Shown piece by piece: positions 1 to 8,125 of a stretch of DNA of 64,000 nt. Below the pieces are notes generated by a model. It was not told where the DNA came from and searched no databases. It worked only from the letters and a program-made list of their open reading frames with translations. The stretch's first letter is position 1. Each line of letters starts with the position of its first letter. The position numbers were made by a program, and so were the translations under genes. Origin of the DNA: Streptomyces sp. R21 (lineage in GTDB: Bacteria; Actinomycetota; Actinomycetes; Streptomycetales; Streptomycetaceae); NCBI RefSeq assembly GCF_041051975.1, contig NZ_CP163435.1:2294001-2358000 (forward strand). Direction: 5' to 3'.

Positions 1-541
1 CCTCCTCGACGACCGCGTCCTCGCGCACGCCGAGCAGTTCCAGCGGGAAGCGGGCGTACGCCTCGGGCGCGTACGGCAGCCAGCCCGCGACCGGGCCGCC
101 GCCACGGGCCTTGGGCGCCGGATGGAACGGATGCCCGGTGATCAGGGACTGCTCGGACAGCAGGTACGGATCGGCGGGCGGCGTCGCCCGGGCGCGCGCG
201 GCGAGCAGCGCGGCCACCGCCTGCCGGCTGTCGATCATCTCGGCGGGCAGCTCGGAGTTGGACAGGCCGGTGAGGCGGCGCAGTTCCTCGGCGGTGAGTT
301 TGACCAGCTCGGCGTGGTCGAGCCGGTGCCAGGCGCCGGCCGCGTGGAGTTCGGGCTGCGCGGGCCGGCGCGTCCCGCGGACCCGGAGCAGCCGTCCGCC
401 GGCCCGCAGCCGGTGCACTCCCGGTTCGTCCGTGGGCTCCGCGGCCTCCCGCAACAGGCAGTTGAGGAGGGGAGCTGCCGCGTAGGCGTCCGCGGCGGTC
501 TCGACGTCGTCCACGCGATCCATTCGTCCCCAACAGTCCAT
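1..541 (-). CDS. IucA/IucC-family siderophore synthetase, 3' part outside window
   Basis: This is the N-terminal 180 residues of an NIS (NRPS-independent siderophore) synthetase; the gene runs off the left edge. Such enzymes adenylate a carboxylate such as citrate and condense it with an amine or hydroxamate in the cytoplasm. The diagnostic motif GHPFHPAPKARGG lies near residue 135, followed by a segment typical of the family. Two in-frame ATGs are possible: 541 (weak GGAA upstream) and 523 (GGGGA close upstream); I cannot decide between them. The gene is divergent from the second synthetase at 642. I saw no DtxR/IdeR-type iron box between them, so iron control is inferred only from the family. 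Substrate unknown. Confidence 0.85.
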   Translation of the reverse strand, partial: MDCWGRMDRVDDVETAADAYAAAPLLNCLLREAAEPTDEPGVHRLRAGGRLLRVRGTRRPAQPELHAAGAWHRLDHAELVKLTAEELRRLTGLSNSELPAEMIDSRQAVAALLAARARATPPADPYLLSEQSLITGHPFHPAPKARGGGPVAGWLPYAPEAYARFPLELLGVREDAVVEE

Positions 542-641
542 ACGGTTCGTTCCATACGGTGCACTGGTGATCAGTATGTCTGTCGTCGTGGGCCGCCGCG
601 ACGCGGTCCCCGCAGCATCCCCGTGGCAGAGGAGTCCGACC

Positions 642-2174
642 GTGCACCGTTCCCCCACGCCCGACGCGGAGGCCGCGCTCGCGGCCGAGCTGAGCGTCGT
701 CCGGCCCGAGCTGTCGGCACCGTTCGCGGCCGGACTTCCCGGTGCCCGGGCAGCCGTGCTGTCGCGTCTTTGGCGTGCGCTGGCCCATGAGCCGATGCCC
801 TGGATCGCCCGCCGCGAACCCGGGCGCGACGGCCTGACGCTGCATCTGGCCGACGGGCGCCGGTTGTCGGGCCCGCACGCGGACCCGTACGCGACGGCCG
901 CGTACGTCACCGAGGTGCGGCTCGACGGTACGGCGTACGACCGTCCGGCCCGGCTCATGACGGCGCTCGCCGTTCCGAACGGGCCCGACTTCGCCGCCGA
1001 ACTCGACCACAGCACCGCCTCGTTGGCGCTCTCCCGGGCCGGGCAGCCGGGTGCGCAACCCGAACCGGTGACGAGCCGGGAGTGGGAGCAACGGGTGGTC
1101 GACGGGCATCCGTACCACCCCAACTGCCGTTCCCGGCCCGGCTTCTCGGTGGCCGAGCAGATCGCGTACGGTCCGGAGCATCGGCCGGTGGTGGGGCTGG
1201 GGCTCGCGTCCATGCCGTCCGAGGAGTGCCTGGTCGCGGGCGACTGGCCGAAGTGGCTGCGCGACGGGGACCGGGTGCTGATCCCGGTGCACCCCTGGCA
1301 GGCGGAGCATGTGCTCGGCGCCGGTGGCGTACTCGGTCCGGCGGATCAAGAGGGCGTCCCCGCCCACCCGTTGATGTCCCTGCGTACGCTCGCGCTCCCC
1401 GACGGCCCGCATGTGAAGACGGCCCTGAGCGCCCGACTGACCTCATCCGTGCGGGACATCTCGGTGCAGTCGGTCGCGAGCTCGGGAACCGTCTCGGCGT
1501 TCGCGGAGAGCATGGCCGCGCGGACGGACGGACTGCTGCACGTGACGCGCACCCTGGGGGCGGTCACCGCCAACACCCCTGACCTGGCGGCCGTGTTGCG
1601 CGAGCCGCCGGAGGCGTACGTTTCGTCGGAGGCGGGCGAGCGCGTCGTACCGGTGGCCGCCCTCCCGGCGACGGGTCTGCCGCGATCCCCGTCCTGGATG
1701 GCCGAGTTCACCCGGCTGGCCCTCACGGTCGGGCTGCGGCTGCTGGATCTGGGCGTGGCCCTGGAGGCGCACGGGCAGAACCTGCTCGTCGTGCTCTCGT
1801 CCACGGACGCGCCGCTACGGCTCGTCTACCGCGACCTCGCCGACATCCGTGTCAGCCCGGCCCGGCTGGGGCGGCACGGCATCGGGGTCCCGGAGCTGTC
1901 CGGACGCATCGTCACGGACGACGAAGTCACCCTGCGCCGCAAGCTCTTCGGTTCCCTGGTCGCCGGTGCGCTGGCGGCGACGGCGGGCTCGGCGCCCACG
2001 CTGCGCGAGGCCCTCGCCACCGCCGTACGGGATCTGCCGCGCACCGAGGACCTCGCGGCTCTCCTCGACGAGCCGCTACCCACCAAGGCACTGACGCTCA
2101 TGCGGCTGTCCCCGCGGACACCCGGCGACCGGTGGACGCACCTCCCGAACCCCCTCAACTCCCCCGCGCCCTGA
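642..2174 (+). CDS. IucA/IucC-family siderophore synthetase
   Basis: A 510-residue NIS synthetase, shorter than the usual 580-620 residues. Family motifs appear in order: GHPYHPNCRSRPG, IPVHPWQ, KTALSARLTSSVRDIS, EAHGQNLL and YRDLADIRV; these shape the ATP and carboxylate site and the FhuF-like C-terminal half. I chose the GTG at 642 because AGAGGAG sits 7 nt upstream; the reading frame is open back to a GTG at 567, which lacks a ribosome site. It probably acts with the divergent synthetase in one citrate- or dicarboxylate-based siderophore. No amine-supplying enzymes or exporter are visible in the window, so the product cannot be named. Confidence 0.85.
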   Translation: MHRSPTPDAEAALAAELSVVRPELSAPFAAGLPGARAAVLSRLWRALAHEPMPWIARREPGRDGLTLHLADGRRLSGPHADPYATAAYVTEVRLDGTAYDRPARLMTALAVPNGPDFAAELDHSTASLALSRAGQPGAQPEPVTSREWEQRVVDGHPYHPNCRSRPGFSVAEQIAYGPEHRPVVGLGLASMPSEECLVAGDWPKWLRDGDRVLIPVHPWQAEHVLGAGGVLGPADQEGVPAHPLMSLRTLALPDGPHVKTALSARLTSSVRDISVQSVASSGTVSAFAESMAARTDGLLHVTRTLGAVTANTPDLAAVLREPPEAYVSSEAGERVVPVAALPATGLPRSPSWMAEFTRLALTVGLRLLDLGVALEAHGQNLLVVLSSTDAPLRLVYRDLADIRVSPARLGRHGIGVPELSGRIVTDDEVTLRRKLFGSLVAGALAATAGSAPTLREALATAVRDLPRTEDLAALLDEPLPTKALTLMRLSPRTPGDRWTHLPNPLNSPAP

Positions 2175-2239
2175 AGCCGGAATCCCCTCATCTCGCCCTC
2201 GTTTTGAAGCCGGAGCCCTTTGCTCCATAGGATCCGGCG

Positions 2240-3514
2240 ATGATCACAAGACAACGGCTGGCGGCAGGGGTCTGCGCCCTGCTCGCCGCCCTGACGGCCG
2301 GAATCGCCTTCCCGGCCGGAGCGGTCGCCGACGAAACGGCGGAGCAGGCCGCTCCCAAGGTCGAACTCGTGCTGGACGTCAGCGGTTCGATGCGGGCGCG
2401 GGACATCGACGGCGGCTCGCGGATGGCCGCGGCGAAGCAGGCGTTCAACGAGGTGCTGGACGCGACGCCCGAGGAGGTCCAGCTCGGCATACGCACGCTG
2501 GGCGCCAACTACCGCGGCAACGACCGCAAGACAGGCTGCAAGGACACCGAGCAGCTCTACCCGGTCGGGCCGCTGGACCGGACCGAGGCGAAGACGGCGG
2601 TCGCGACGCTCGCGCCGACCGGCTGGACACCGATCGGGCCCGCGCTGCTCAAGGCGGCCGACGACCTGAACGGCGGCGAGGGTTCGCGCCGCATCGTCCT
2701 GATCAGCGACGGCGAGGACACCTGCCAGCCGCTCGACCCGTGCGAGGTGGCCCGCGACATCGCCGCCAAGGGGATCGGTCTCACCATCGACACCCTGGGG
2801 CTCGTCCCCGACGCGAAGACCCGCGACCAGCTCAGCTGCATCGCGGACGCGACCGGCGGCACGTACACCTCCGTCCAGCACAAGGAAGAACTCACCGACC
2901 GCGTCGGGCAGTTGGTGGAGCGGGCGGCCGATCCGGTGGTGACACCGGTCGCCGTGGACGGTGCCGCGGCGTGCGCGAAGGCGCCCACCCTCAAGTCGGG
3001 GCTCTTCACCGACCGCGAGGAGTTCGGCCAGCAGCGCTGGTACCGCGTGGAGGTCCTGGCCGGTCAGGAGCTGCGCACCTCGGTGAGCGTCGCGGCGGAC
3101 CGTGCCGTGAACCCCGACTACGGGGTGCTGCTGCGGGCGGTCACCGTGCACGGCCGCGAGATCGTGCGCGGCGAGGCCACGGGCAACGGCCGTACGGACG
3201 TGGTCTCGACGGGTCTGCGGTATCCGAAGCCCGAGCGGGACGACGACGACAGCGACAAGCCCGCGCCCGAGGTCGTGTGTCTCCAGGTCACCAACTCCTT
3301 CTCGGCGACCGCGGGTGTGAAGACCACGCCCGGCATGCCGCTGGAGCTGACCGTCGACGTCGTCGACGGGCCCGACCAGGCGGGCGACGTGGCCTCCTTC
3401 GGCCTCGGGCGCGGCTGGTGGCTGCTCGGCGCCCTGGTGCTCACCGGCTTCGTCGCCGGTCTGCTGTGGGGCTGGATCTCGCGCTGGCGTGTCGCGGTCT
3501 GGAGGACCAACTGA
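2240..3514 (+). CDS. VWA-domain membrane protein
   Basis: A 424-residue exported protein with a Sec signal peptide (about residues 1-30), a von Willebrand factor A domain (about 40-215), an extracellular region with several cysteines, and one C-terminal membrane helix (about 390-412) followed by a short basic tail. The metal-ion-dependent adhesion site is present: DVSGS (D46, S48, S50), a later GWTPIG threonine and LISDGED. It should display a Mg-dependent ligand-binding domain outside the membrane. Its TGA overlaps the ATG of the next gene, so the two are translationally coupled and probably form a complex. Function unknown; VWA proteins often scaffold surface assemblies or act as AAA-ATPase partners, but no ATPase is next to it. 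Confidence 0.85.
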   Translation: MITRQRLAAGVCALLAALTAGIAFPAGAVADETAEQAAPKVELVLDVSGSMRARDIDGGSRMAAAKQAFNEVLDATPEEVQLGIRTLGANYRGNDRKTGCKDTEQLYPVGPLDRTEAKTAVATLAPTGWTPIGPALLKAADDLNGGEGSRRIVLISDGEDTCQPLDPCEVARDIAAKGIGLTIDTLGLVPDAKTRDQLSCIADATGGTYTSVQHKEELTDRVGQLVERAADPVVTPVAVDGAAACAKAPTLKSGLFTDREEFGQQRWYRVEVLAGQELRTSVSVAADRAVNPDYGVLLRAVTVHGREIVRGEATGNGRTDVVSTGLRYPKPERDDDDSDKPAPEVVCLQVTNSFSATAGVKTTPGMPLELTVDVVDGPDQAGDVASFGLGRGWWLLGALVLTGFVAGLLWGWISRWRVAVWRTN

Positions 3515-4326
3515 TGCGTATCACCCGTGTGTTGAGCGCGGCGTTCCTGACGCTCGGACTCGCCGTGGCCCCCGCCGCGGCCGACTCCTCCCCCTCCGCG
3601 AGCCCCTCGGACGACAGCGGCGCCCCCACCGAGGCGGGCACCTCCTTCCGTACGGCGACCGAGATCGACCAGGGTCAGCAGGCCACCGCCAGCGGCTCCA
3701 CGGGCGACTACCTGTACTGGTCGTTCCCGGCGGACGCCGGGCAGCGACCCACCGTGAAGGCGACGGTCAAGCTGCCCGACACGCACGCCGGCCAGACCTG
3801 GCAGATCGACGTGTACGACGGGCTGCGGCGCCGCCAGGCGTGCCAGTACGGGGCGCAGACGCGGACGGCGGCGCAGAGCACCGCCTCCGTGGACCTGGCC
3901 TGCACGATGCGCACGGTCCGCGCCTGGTCGGAGGCCTGGGCGAACGACCCGCTGCCGGGCACGTACTACATCCGGCTGACGGTCACCGGGCTCCAGTCGT
4001 CCGACCTGGGGCAGCCGGTCGACGCCTCGGTCCAGGTCGACTCCAAGGACATCGGCGGCGCTGCCGCGGTCGACGGCTCGCTCGCGAAGCCGCTGGTCCC
4101 GGGCATCGCGACGACGTCCGAGAAGTCGGACTCGGACGAGGGCTCCGACTCCGCGACGGCCGCACTGTCCTCGATCGAACCGGACGACGGCTGGGCCTCC
4201 GGCTGGTGGTCCGACCGCTGGGTGTGGACCGGGATCGGCGGCATCCTGGCCGCGCTCGCGGGCATCGGCGGCTACGCGCTGACACGCGGCTCGGGACGGC
4301 CCGCACGGGCGCCGTCGGGTATGTGA
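3514..4326 (+). CDS. Secreted protein with C-terminal membrane anchor, coupled to VWA protein
   Basis: A 270-residue protein with an N-terminal signal peptide (about 1-24), a Ser/Asp-rich stretch, a beta-rich extracellular domain resembling bacterial pre-peptidase C-terminal folds (inference from pattern only), an acidic Ser/Glu linker and a C-terminal helix near residues 233-256. The ATG overlaps the preceding stop as ATGA, so it is the second cistron of a two-gene operon. It shares topology with the VWA protein (signal, ectodomain, single C-terminal helix, short tail), which suggests paired display at the outer face of the membrane. I do not recognise a named family. Confidence 0.75.
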   Translation: MRITRVLSAAFLTLGLAVAPAAADSSPSASPSDDSGAPTEAGTSFRTATEIDQGQQATASGSTGDYLYWSFPADAGQRPTVKATVKLPDTHAGQTWQIDVYDGLRRRQACQYGAQTRTAAQSTASVDLACTMRTVRAWSEAWANDPLPGTYYIRLTVTGLQSSDLGQPVDASVQVDSKDIGGAAAVDGSLAKPLVPGIATTSEKSDSDEGSDSATAALSSIEPDDGWASGWWSDRWVWTGIGGILAALAGIGGYALTRGSGRPARAPSGM

Positions 4327-4342
4327 CGCATCCATGAAGGCG

Positions 4343-4378
4343 GAGGCCCGCCGTGTCCCCCGTGACACGGCGGGCCTC
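4343..4378. terminator. Hairpin terminator between convergent genes
   Basis: A perfect 15-bp stem (GAGGCCCGCCGTGTC and its complement) with a 6-nt loop lies between the stops of the VWA-pair operon and the small secreted protein on the other strand. It has no long U-tract, as is usual in Streptomyces, and could serve both directions. Confidence 0.8.
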
Positions 4379-4405
4379 TCCTTACAGGGCCGAAGGACAG
4401 GGCCG

Positions 4406-4792
4406 CTACCAGCAGGCCGGCAGCGTGTTGGTCTCGCTGGAGATCGCGGTGTCCTTCATCCAGCCGTACTCGCCGTTGTCGGCCTCGGTCCACACCCAGC
4501 GGTAGGGATGCGGGCCGCCCACGTACTCGTCGGGCAGGCCCCCGTCGTAACGGCACTGGAACCAGCTCGGGTTGGAGTACATGCGGCCGACGACCCGGCT
4601 GGAGTCCGGGTAGTCGCGGGCCTGGTCCTTGTAGCCGTAGACCGCGGCGCCGCTCACGTTGTTGCACCACCAGTGACTCCCGCTGTACCAGCAGCCGGAC
4701 GCCGCCGAGGCCGGTGCGGCCGCGGTGGTTCCGAGGCCGACGGCGAGTGCGGCGGCGCTGAACAGGACGGCAAGGGACTTCTTTACGCGCAT
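4406..4792 (-). CDS. Small secreted Cys/Trp-rich protein
   Basis: A 128-residue protein starting MRVKKSLAVL with a clear Sec signal peptide (cleavage near residue 31, after ASA). The mature part of about 97 residues is rich in Trp, Tyr and Gly and has four cysteines, likely two disulfides. The spacing of aromatic and glycine residues resembles bacterial SH3-like cell-wall domains, but I cannot assign it firmly. It stands alone between a convergent operon and the HxlR regulator gene. Confidence 0.75.
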   Translation of the reverse strand: MRVKKSLAVLFSAAALAVGLGTTAAAPASAASGCWYSGSHWWCNNVSGAAVYGYKDQARDYPDSSRVVGRMYSNPSWFQCRYDGGLPDEYVGGPHPYRWVWTEADNGEYGWMKDTAISSETNTLPACW

Positions 4793-4917
4793 GCGATCGT
4801 GCTCCAGGGTGCCGTGCGGGGGCGGGGCGAAGAATCCGGAACGCGAGCCTGACGTCGACGCAGGGCGGATCGCAATGATTTCGAAGTCGCTCGAAGTGAC
4901 CGAGCAAGCCTCGGTTC

Positions 4918-5550
4918 TCAGTTGTCGCGCAGCGCCTTGGCCAGCCGGCCCTCTCCCGACACCTCGATACGCCCGTCCTGTATTGCCTGACGCAGGGTCA
5001 GGGAGCCCTGATCCAGCGCTGTGCACGTCTCCGCGTCCAGTGCGAGGCGGGCATCCGGCTCCTCGACGGAGGAACCGTCCCCGTACACCGGCCCCTCCCC
5101 CTCCCCAATGCGGAGGTGGAACTCCCCCTCGTCCAAACGGACTTGCACGATCCCCTCGCCCTCGCCCGCCAGGCAGCGCAGCAGTGGCAGGGCGAACCAG
5201 TGGGCGCGGACCGCGTCGGTGGGCCGGCGCTCCGCCAGGGCGGGTGCACCCCAGGCACCGAGCGATTGCAGGACGGGCAGCAACTCCCGCCCCCGACCGG
5301 TGAGTTCGTAGACGTATGCGGCCGCGGGCGGCGGCAGCCGACGCCGGGTCGTCAGCCCGTCGCGCTCCATGTCCTTCAGCCGCGAGGCGAGTACGTCCGT
5401 GCTCACGCCCGGCAGGTCCGCGTGCAGATCGGTGTAGCGGCGCGGGCCGGCGAGCAGCTCCCGGACGATCAGCAGGGTCCACCGGTCCCCGACGAGGTCG
5501 AGCGCGCGGGCGGCGGAGCAGAACTGGTCGTAGCTTCGGCGAGGTGACAT
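4918..5550 (-). CDS. HxlR-family regulator with C-terminal SCP2-like domain
   Basis: A 210-residue winged-helix regulator. Residues about 8-105 give the HxlR/MarR-like DNA-binding domain (CSAARALDLVGDRWTLLIVREL, with conserved Cys10 that could be redox-sensing). Residues about 120-210 look like an SCP2/sterol-carrier-type ligand domain, a known combination. I chose ATG 5550 because it leaves the usual short leader before the conserved helix; upstream in-frame starts at 5568 and 5589 lack convincing ribosome sites. It is divergent from the aminotransferase gene, with an inverted-repeat cluster between them, so local control is likely. Confidence 0.85.
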   Translation of the reverse strand: MSPRRSYDQFCSAARALDLVGDRWTLLIVRELLAGPRRYTDLHADLPGVSTDVLASRLKDMERDGLTTRRRLPPPAAAYVYELTGRGRELLPVLQSLGAWGAPALAERRPTDAVRAHWFALPLLRCLAGEGEGIVQVRLDEGEFHLRIGEGEGPVYGDGSSVEEPDARLALDAETCTALDQGSLTLRQAIQDGRIEVSGEGRLAKALRDN

Positions 5551-5580
5551 GTGACGCAGTCTAGACATGTCGTTGGACTT

Positions 5581-5607
5581 TCCAAGCACCTACTTGGTAA
5601 AACCAAG
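5581..5607. promoter_or_regulatory. Candidate HxlR operator
   Basis: The arrangement CCAAG-N6-CTTGGT-AAA-ACCAAG (5582-5607) gives two overlapping inverted repeats sharing a middle half-site. It lies in the divergent gap between the HxlR gene and the aminotransferase. Assignment to the adjacent regulator is inference from position and symmetry. Confidence 0.5.
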
Positions 5608-5634
5608 CAACACCACAACCGGAGGGCGCAGCGC

Positions 5635-6843
5635 ATGGAGTTCCGGCAGTCGAGCAAGCTCAGCGAGGTCTGTTACGAGATCCGCGGCCCGGTCATCGAG
5701 CACGCCAACGCACTGGAGGAGGCGGGCCACAGCGTGCTGCGCCTCAACACCGGAAACCCCGCGCTCTTCGGCTTCGAGGCACCGGAGGAGATCCTCCAGG
5801 ACATGATCCGCATGCTGCCGCAGGCGCACGGTTACACGGACTCGCGCGGCATCCTCTCCGCCCGCCGTGCGGTGGCCCAGCGCTACCAGAACCTGGGCCT
5901 GACGGTCGACGTCGACGACGTCTACCTCGGCAACGGCATCTCCGAGCTGATCTCGATGGCCGTCCAGGCGCTGCTGGAGGACGGCGACGAAATCCTCATC
6001 CCCGCCCCGGACTTCCCGCTGTGGACGGCCGCGACGACCCTCGCGGGCGGCAAGGCGGTCCACTACCTCTGCGACGAACAGGCCGACTGGTACCCCGACC
6101 TGGACGATATGGCGTCGAAGATCACCGACCGCACCAAGGCCGTCGTGATCATCAACCCGAACAACCCCACCGGCGCCGTCTACCCGAAGGAGATCATCGA
6201 GGGCATCCTCGCCCTCGCCCGCCGGCACGGCCTGATGGTCTTCGCCGACGAGATCTACGACCAGATCCTGTACGACGACGCCGTGCACCACTCGGCCGCC
6301 GCACTCGCCCCCGACCTGGTCGTCCTCACGTTCTGCGGCCTGTCGAAGACGTACCGGGTGGCGGGCTTCCGCTCGGGCTGGCTGGTGATCACCGGCCCGA
6401 AGCAGCATGCCAAGAACTACCTGGAAGGCCTGACCATGCTGGCCTCCATGCGGCTGTGCGCCAACGCTCCCGCGCAGTACGCCATCCAGGCCGCTCTCGG
6501 CGGCCGCCAGTCCATCCACGAGCTGACCGCCCCGGGCGGCCGGCTGCACGAGCAGCGCACCGTGGCCTGGGAGAAGCTCAACGAGATCCCCGGCGTGTCC
6601 TGCGTGAAGCCGAGGGGCTCGCTGTACGCGTTCCCGCGCCTCGACCCCAAGGTCCACAAGATCCACGACGACGAGAAGTTCGTCCTGGACCTGCTGCTGC
6701 GCGAGAAGATCCAGGTCGTCCAGGGCACCGGCTTCAACTGGCCGCGCCCCGACCACTTCCGCATCCTCACCCTCCCGCACGTGGACGACCTGGACGCGGC
6801 GATCAGCAGGATCGGGCGGTTCCTCGGGGGGTACCGGCAGTAG
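5635..6843 (+). CDS. PLP-dependent aminotransferase, AlaA-like
   Basis: A 402-residue class I/II aminotransferase (fold type I). Visible features are the N-terminal SSKLSEVCYEIRGP segment typical of AlaA-type alanine:2-oxoglutarate aminotransferases, NPNNPTGAVYP, FADEIYDQILYD, the PLP-lysine motif FCGLSKTYRVAGFR (Lys of SKT) and a C-terminal FRILTLPHV that binds the substrate carboxylate. It probably interconverts pyruvate and alanine. Start ATG 5635 has GGAGG at 5621-5625. The HxlR regulator is divergent and may control it. Confidence 0.9.
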   Translation: MEFRQSSKLSEVCYEIRGPVIEHANALEEAGHSVLRLNTGNPALFGFEAPEEILQDMIRMLPQAHGYTDSRGILSARRAVAQRYQNLGLTVDVDDVYLGNGISELISMAVQALLEDGDEILIPAPDFPLWTAATTLAGGKAVHYLCDEQADWYPDLDDMASKITDRTKAVVIINPNNPTGAVYPKEIIEGILALARRHGLMVFADEIYDQILYDDAVHHSAAALAPDLVVLTFCGLSKTYRVAGFRSGWLVITGPKQHAKNYLEGLTMLASMRLCANAPAQYAIQAALGGRQSIHELTAPGGRLHEQRTVAWEKLNEIPGVSCVKPRGSLYAFPRLDPKVHKIHDDEKFVLDLLLREKIQVVQGTGFNWPRPDHFRILTLPHVDDLDAAISRIGRFLGGYRQ

Positions 6844-6940
6844 GGCCGAGGCCCGGTCGCCGCGAGCCGGAATGTCAGACCCTCCACGTAATCTCTGCAG
6901 AGTCGACGTCTCTGCAGGGTCCGACGGGGAGGAGCACGCC

Positions 6941-7576
6941 GTGACACGACCACCCACCGCCGCGCAGCGGCGTGTCCTCGACGCCGCCGACCCGGTGACC
7001 GGGCGGCTGAAGGGCACGGAGACCCAGCTCGCCGCGCTGGTGAAGCGCGGACTCGCCTTCCGGCATCCCCGGCCGCCGCACGACCACTTCCTGACCCCGG
7101 CCGGGCATCGCATACGGGAGAGCCCGGCGCAGCCGCCCGCACCCGAGCCGGTCCAGGAGACTCCGGCGGACTCGGGGGTGTTCGCGGCGCGCATCGGCGG
7201 CGAGGAGGGTCCGGTCGGCGGTCCTGCCCGCATGCGCGAGGTGCACAGCGCCTGGCAGGGGCTGATCGAGTTGCGCCGGATGACCAACACGAACGGCGCC
7301 ACGGACCGTCCGTGCGGATGGGAGCGCACGCATCTGGTGCAGGCCGCCGCACTCGCCCTGGAGGCCGGCGACCACCGACCCGCGATGGGCACGGACCGGG
7401 CGGGTTACCGGGTGCGGGCGACCCCGCAGCCGGAGGCCGTCGCCGTGCGCGAGCCGGATCCCGGGGCGCTGCGTGCCTGCGCGGCCACGCTGGAGAAGGC
7501 GGGCTGGCAGGTGGGCGAGCACACGGAGCCGCGCACGGGGGTGCGGTATGTGCTCGCCTCACCCCGCCGCGCCTGA
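6941..7576 (+). CDS. Hypothetical protein of 211 residues
   Basis: Soluble, Arg/Pro-rich protein without signal or membrane segment. Residues 1-60 have a helical pattern that could be a degenerate winged helix (TAAQRRVLDAADPVTGRLKG). The middle is Pro/Glu-rich, and the C-terminal part (about 105-211) has an alpha/beta pattern ending GVRYVLASPRRA. The GTG start at 6941 is preceded by GGGGAGGAGC. Upstream are two copies of CTCTGCAG (6893-6900 and 6910-6917), the first within a 10-bp palindrome, possibly promoter-associated. I do not recognise the family. Confidence 0.7.
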   Translation: MTRPPTAAQRRVLDAADPVTGRLKGTETQLAALVKRGLAFRHPRPPHDHFLTPAGHRIRESPAQPPAPEPVQETPADSGVFAARIGGEEGPVGGPARMREVHSAWQGLIELRRMTNTNGATDRPCGWERTHLVQAAALALEAGDHRPAMGTDRAGYRVRATPQPEAVAVREPDPGALRACAATLEKAGWQVGEHTEPRTGVRYVLASPRRA

Positions 7577-7674
7577 AAATGCGAAATGCTGTGCGACACG
7601 AGGAAGTTGATGACCGATGAGAGATGGGTAGCGATCGGCGACGATCGGTTCCGATCGATACGGAAGGGGAAACC

Positions 7675-8097
7675 GTGACAGAGCCGTTTTCCGTGCCAGT
7701 GACCGTCCGTGGGTACGAGACGGATGTTCTCGGACACCTCAACCAGAGCGTGTATCTGAACTACGCGGAGCACGCCCGCTGGTCGTTACTGCAGGCGGCC
7801 GGGATCGGCCAGAACGAGTTGATCGGCAAGGGCGTGGGGCCGGTCGCCCTGGAGACCACGATCCGCTACCTGCGGGAGCTGAGGGCGGGCGACGAGACCG
7901 TGGTCACCTGCGTCTTCTCCTGGGGCGAGGGCAAGACCTTCCGCATCGAGCAGCAGATACGCAAGCCCGACGGCACGGTGGCCGCCGAGATCACGGCGGT
8001 CAGCGGGCTCATGGACCTCAAGGAGCGGCGCCTCGTGCGGGACCCGCGCGAGTACTTCCGCGCGCTGGCCGCCGACGCGCGGCTGTTCGGCCTCTGA
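7675..8097 (+). CDS. Hotdog-fold acyl-CoA thioesterase (4HBT family)
   Basis: A 140-residue single-hotdog protein. It has the family N-terminus VRGYETDVLGHLNQSVYLNYAEHARW, in which the Asp of the ETDVLGH segment is the usual catalytic acid of 4-hydroxybenzoyl-CoA thioesterases, and a typical central helix. It should hydrolyse an acyl-CoA in the cytoplasm; chain preference cannot be read. GTG 7675 follows GGAAGGGGA. It is a single-gene unit on the plus strand. Confidence 0.88.
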   Translation: MTEPFSVPVTVRGYETDVLGHLNQSVYLNYAEHARWSLLQAAGIGQNELIGKGVGPVALETTIRYLRELRAGDETVVTCVFSWGEGKTFRIEQQIRKPDGTVAAEITAVSGLMDLKERRLVRDPREYFRALAADARLFGL

Positions 8098-8125
8098 CCG
8101 GCACGGGCCCCTCACCCACCGCTCG

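Noticed and set aside
567..641. Upstream start (GTG 567 or ATG 576) for the plus-strand siderophore synthetase
   Set aside because: No ribosome site there, the extra residues match no family sequence, and GTG 642 has a good AGAGGAG.
6892..6917. Two TCTCTGCAG copies 17 bp apart, the first palindromic
   Set aside because: Possible operator, but there is no adjacent regulator and no second genomic copy in the window to support it.
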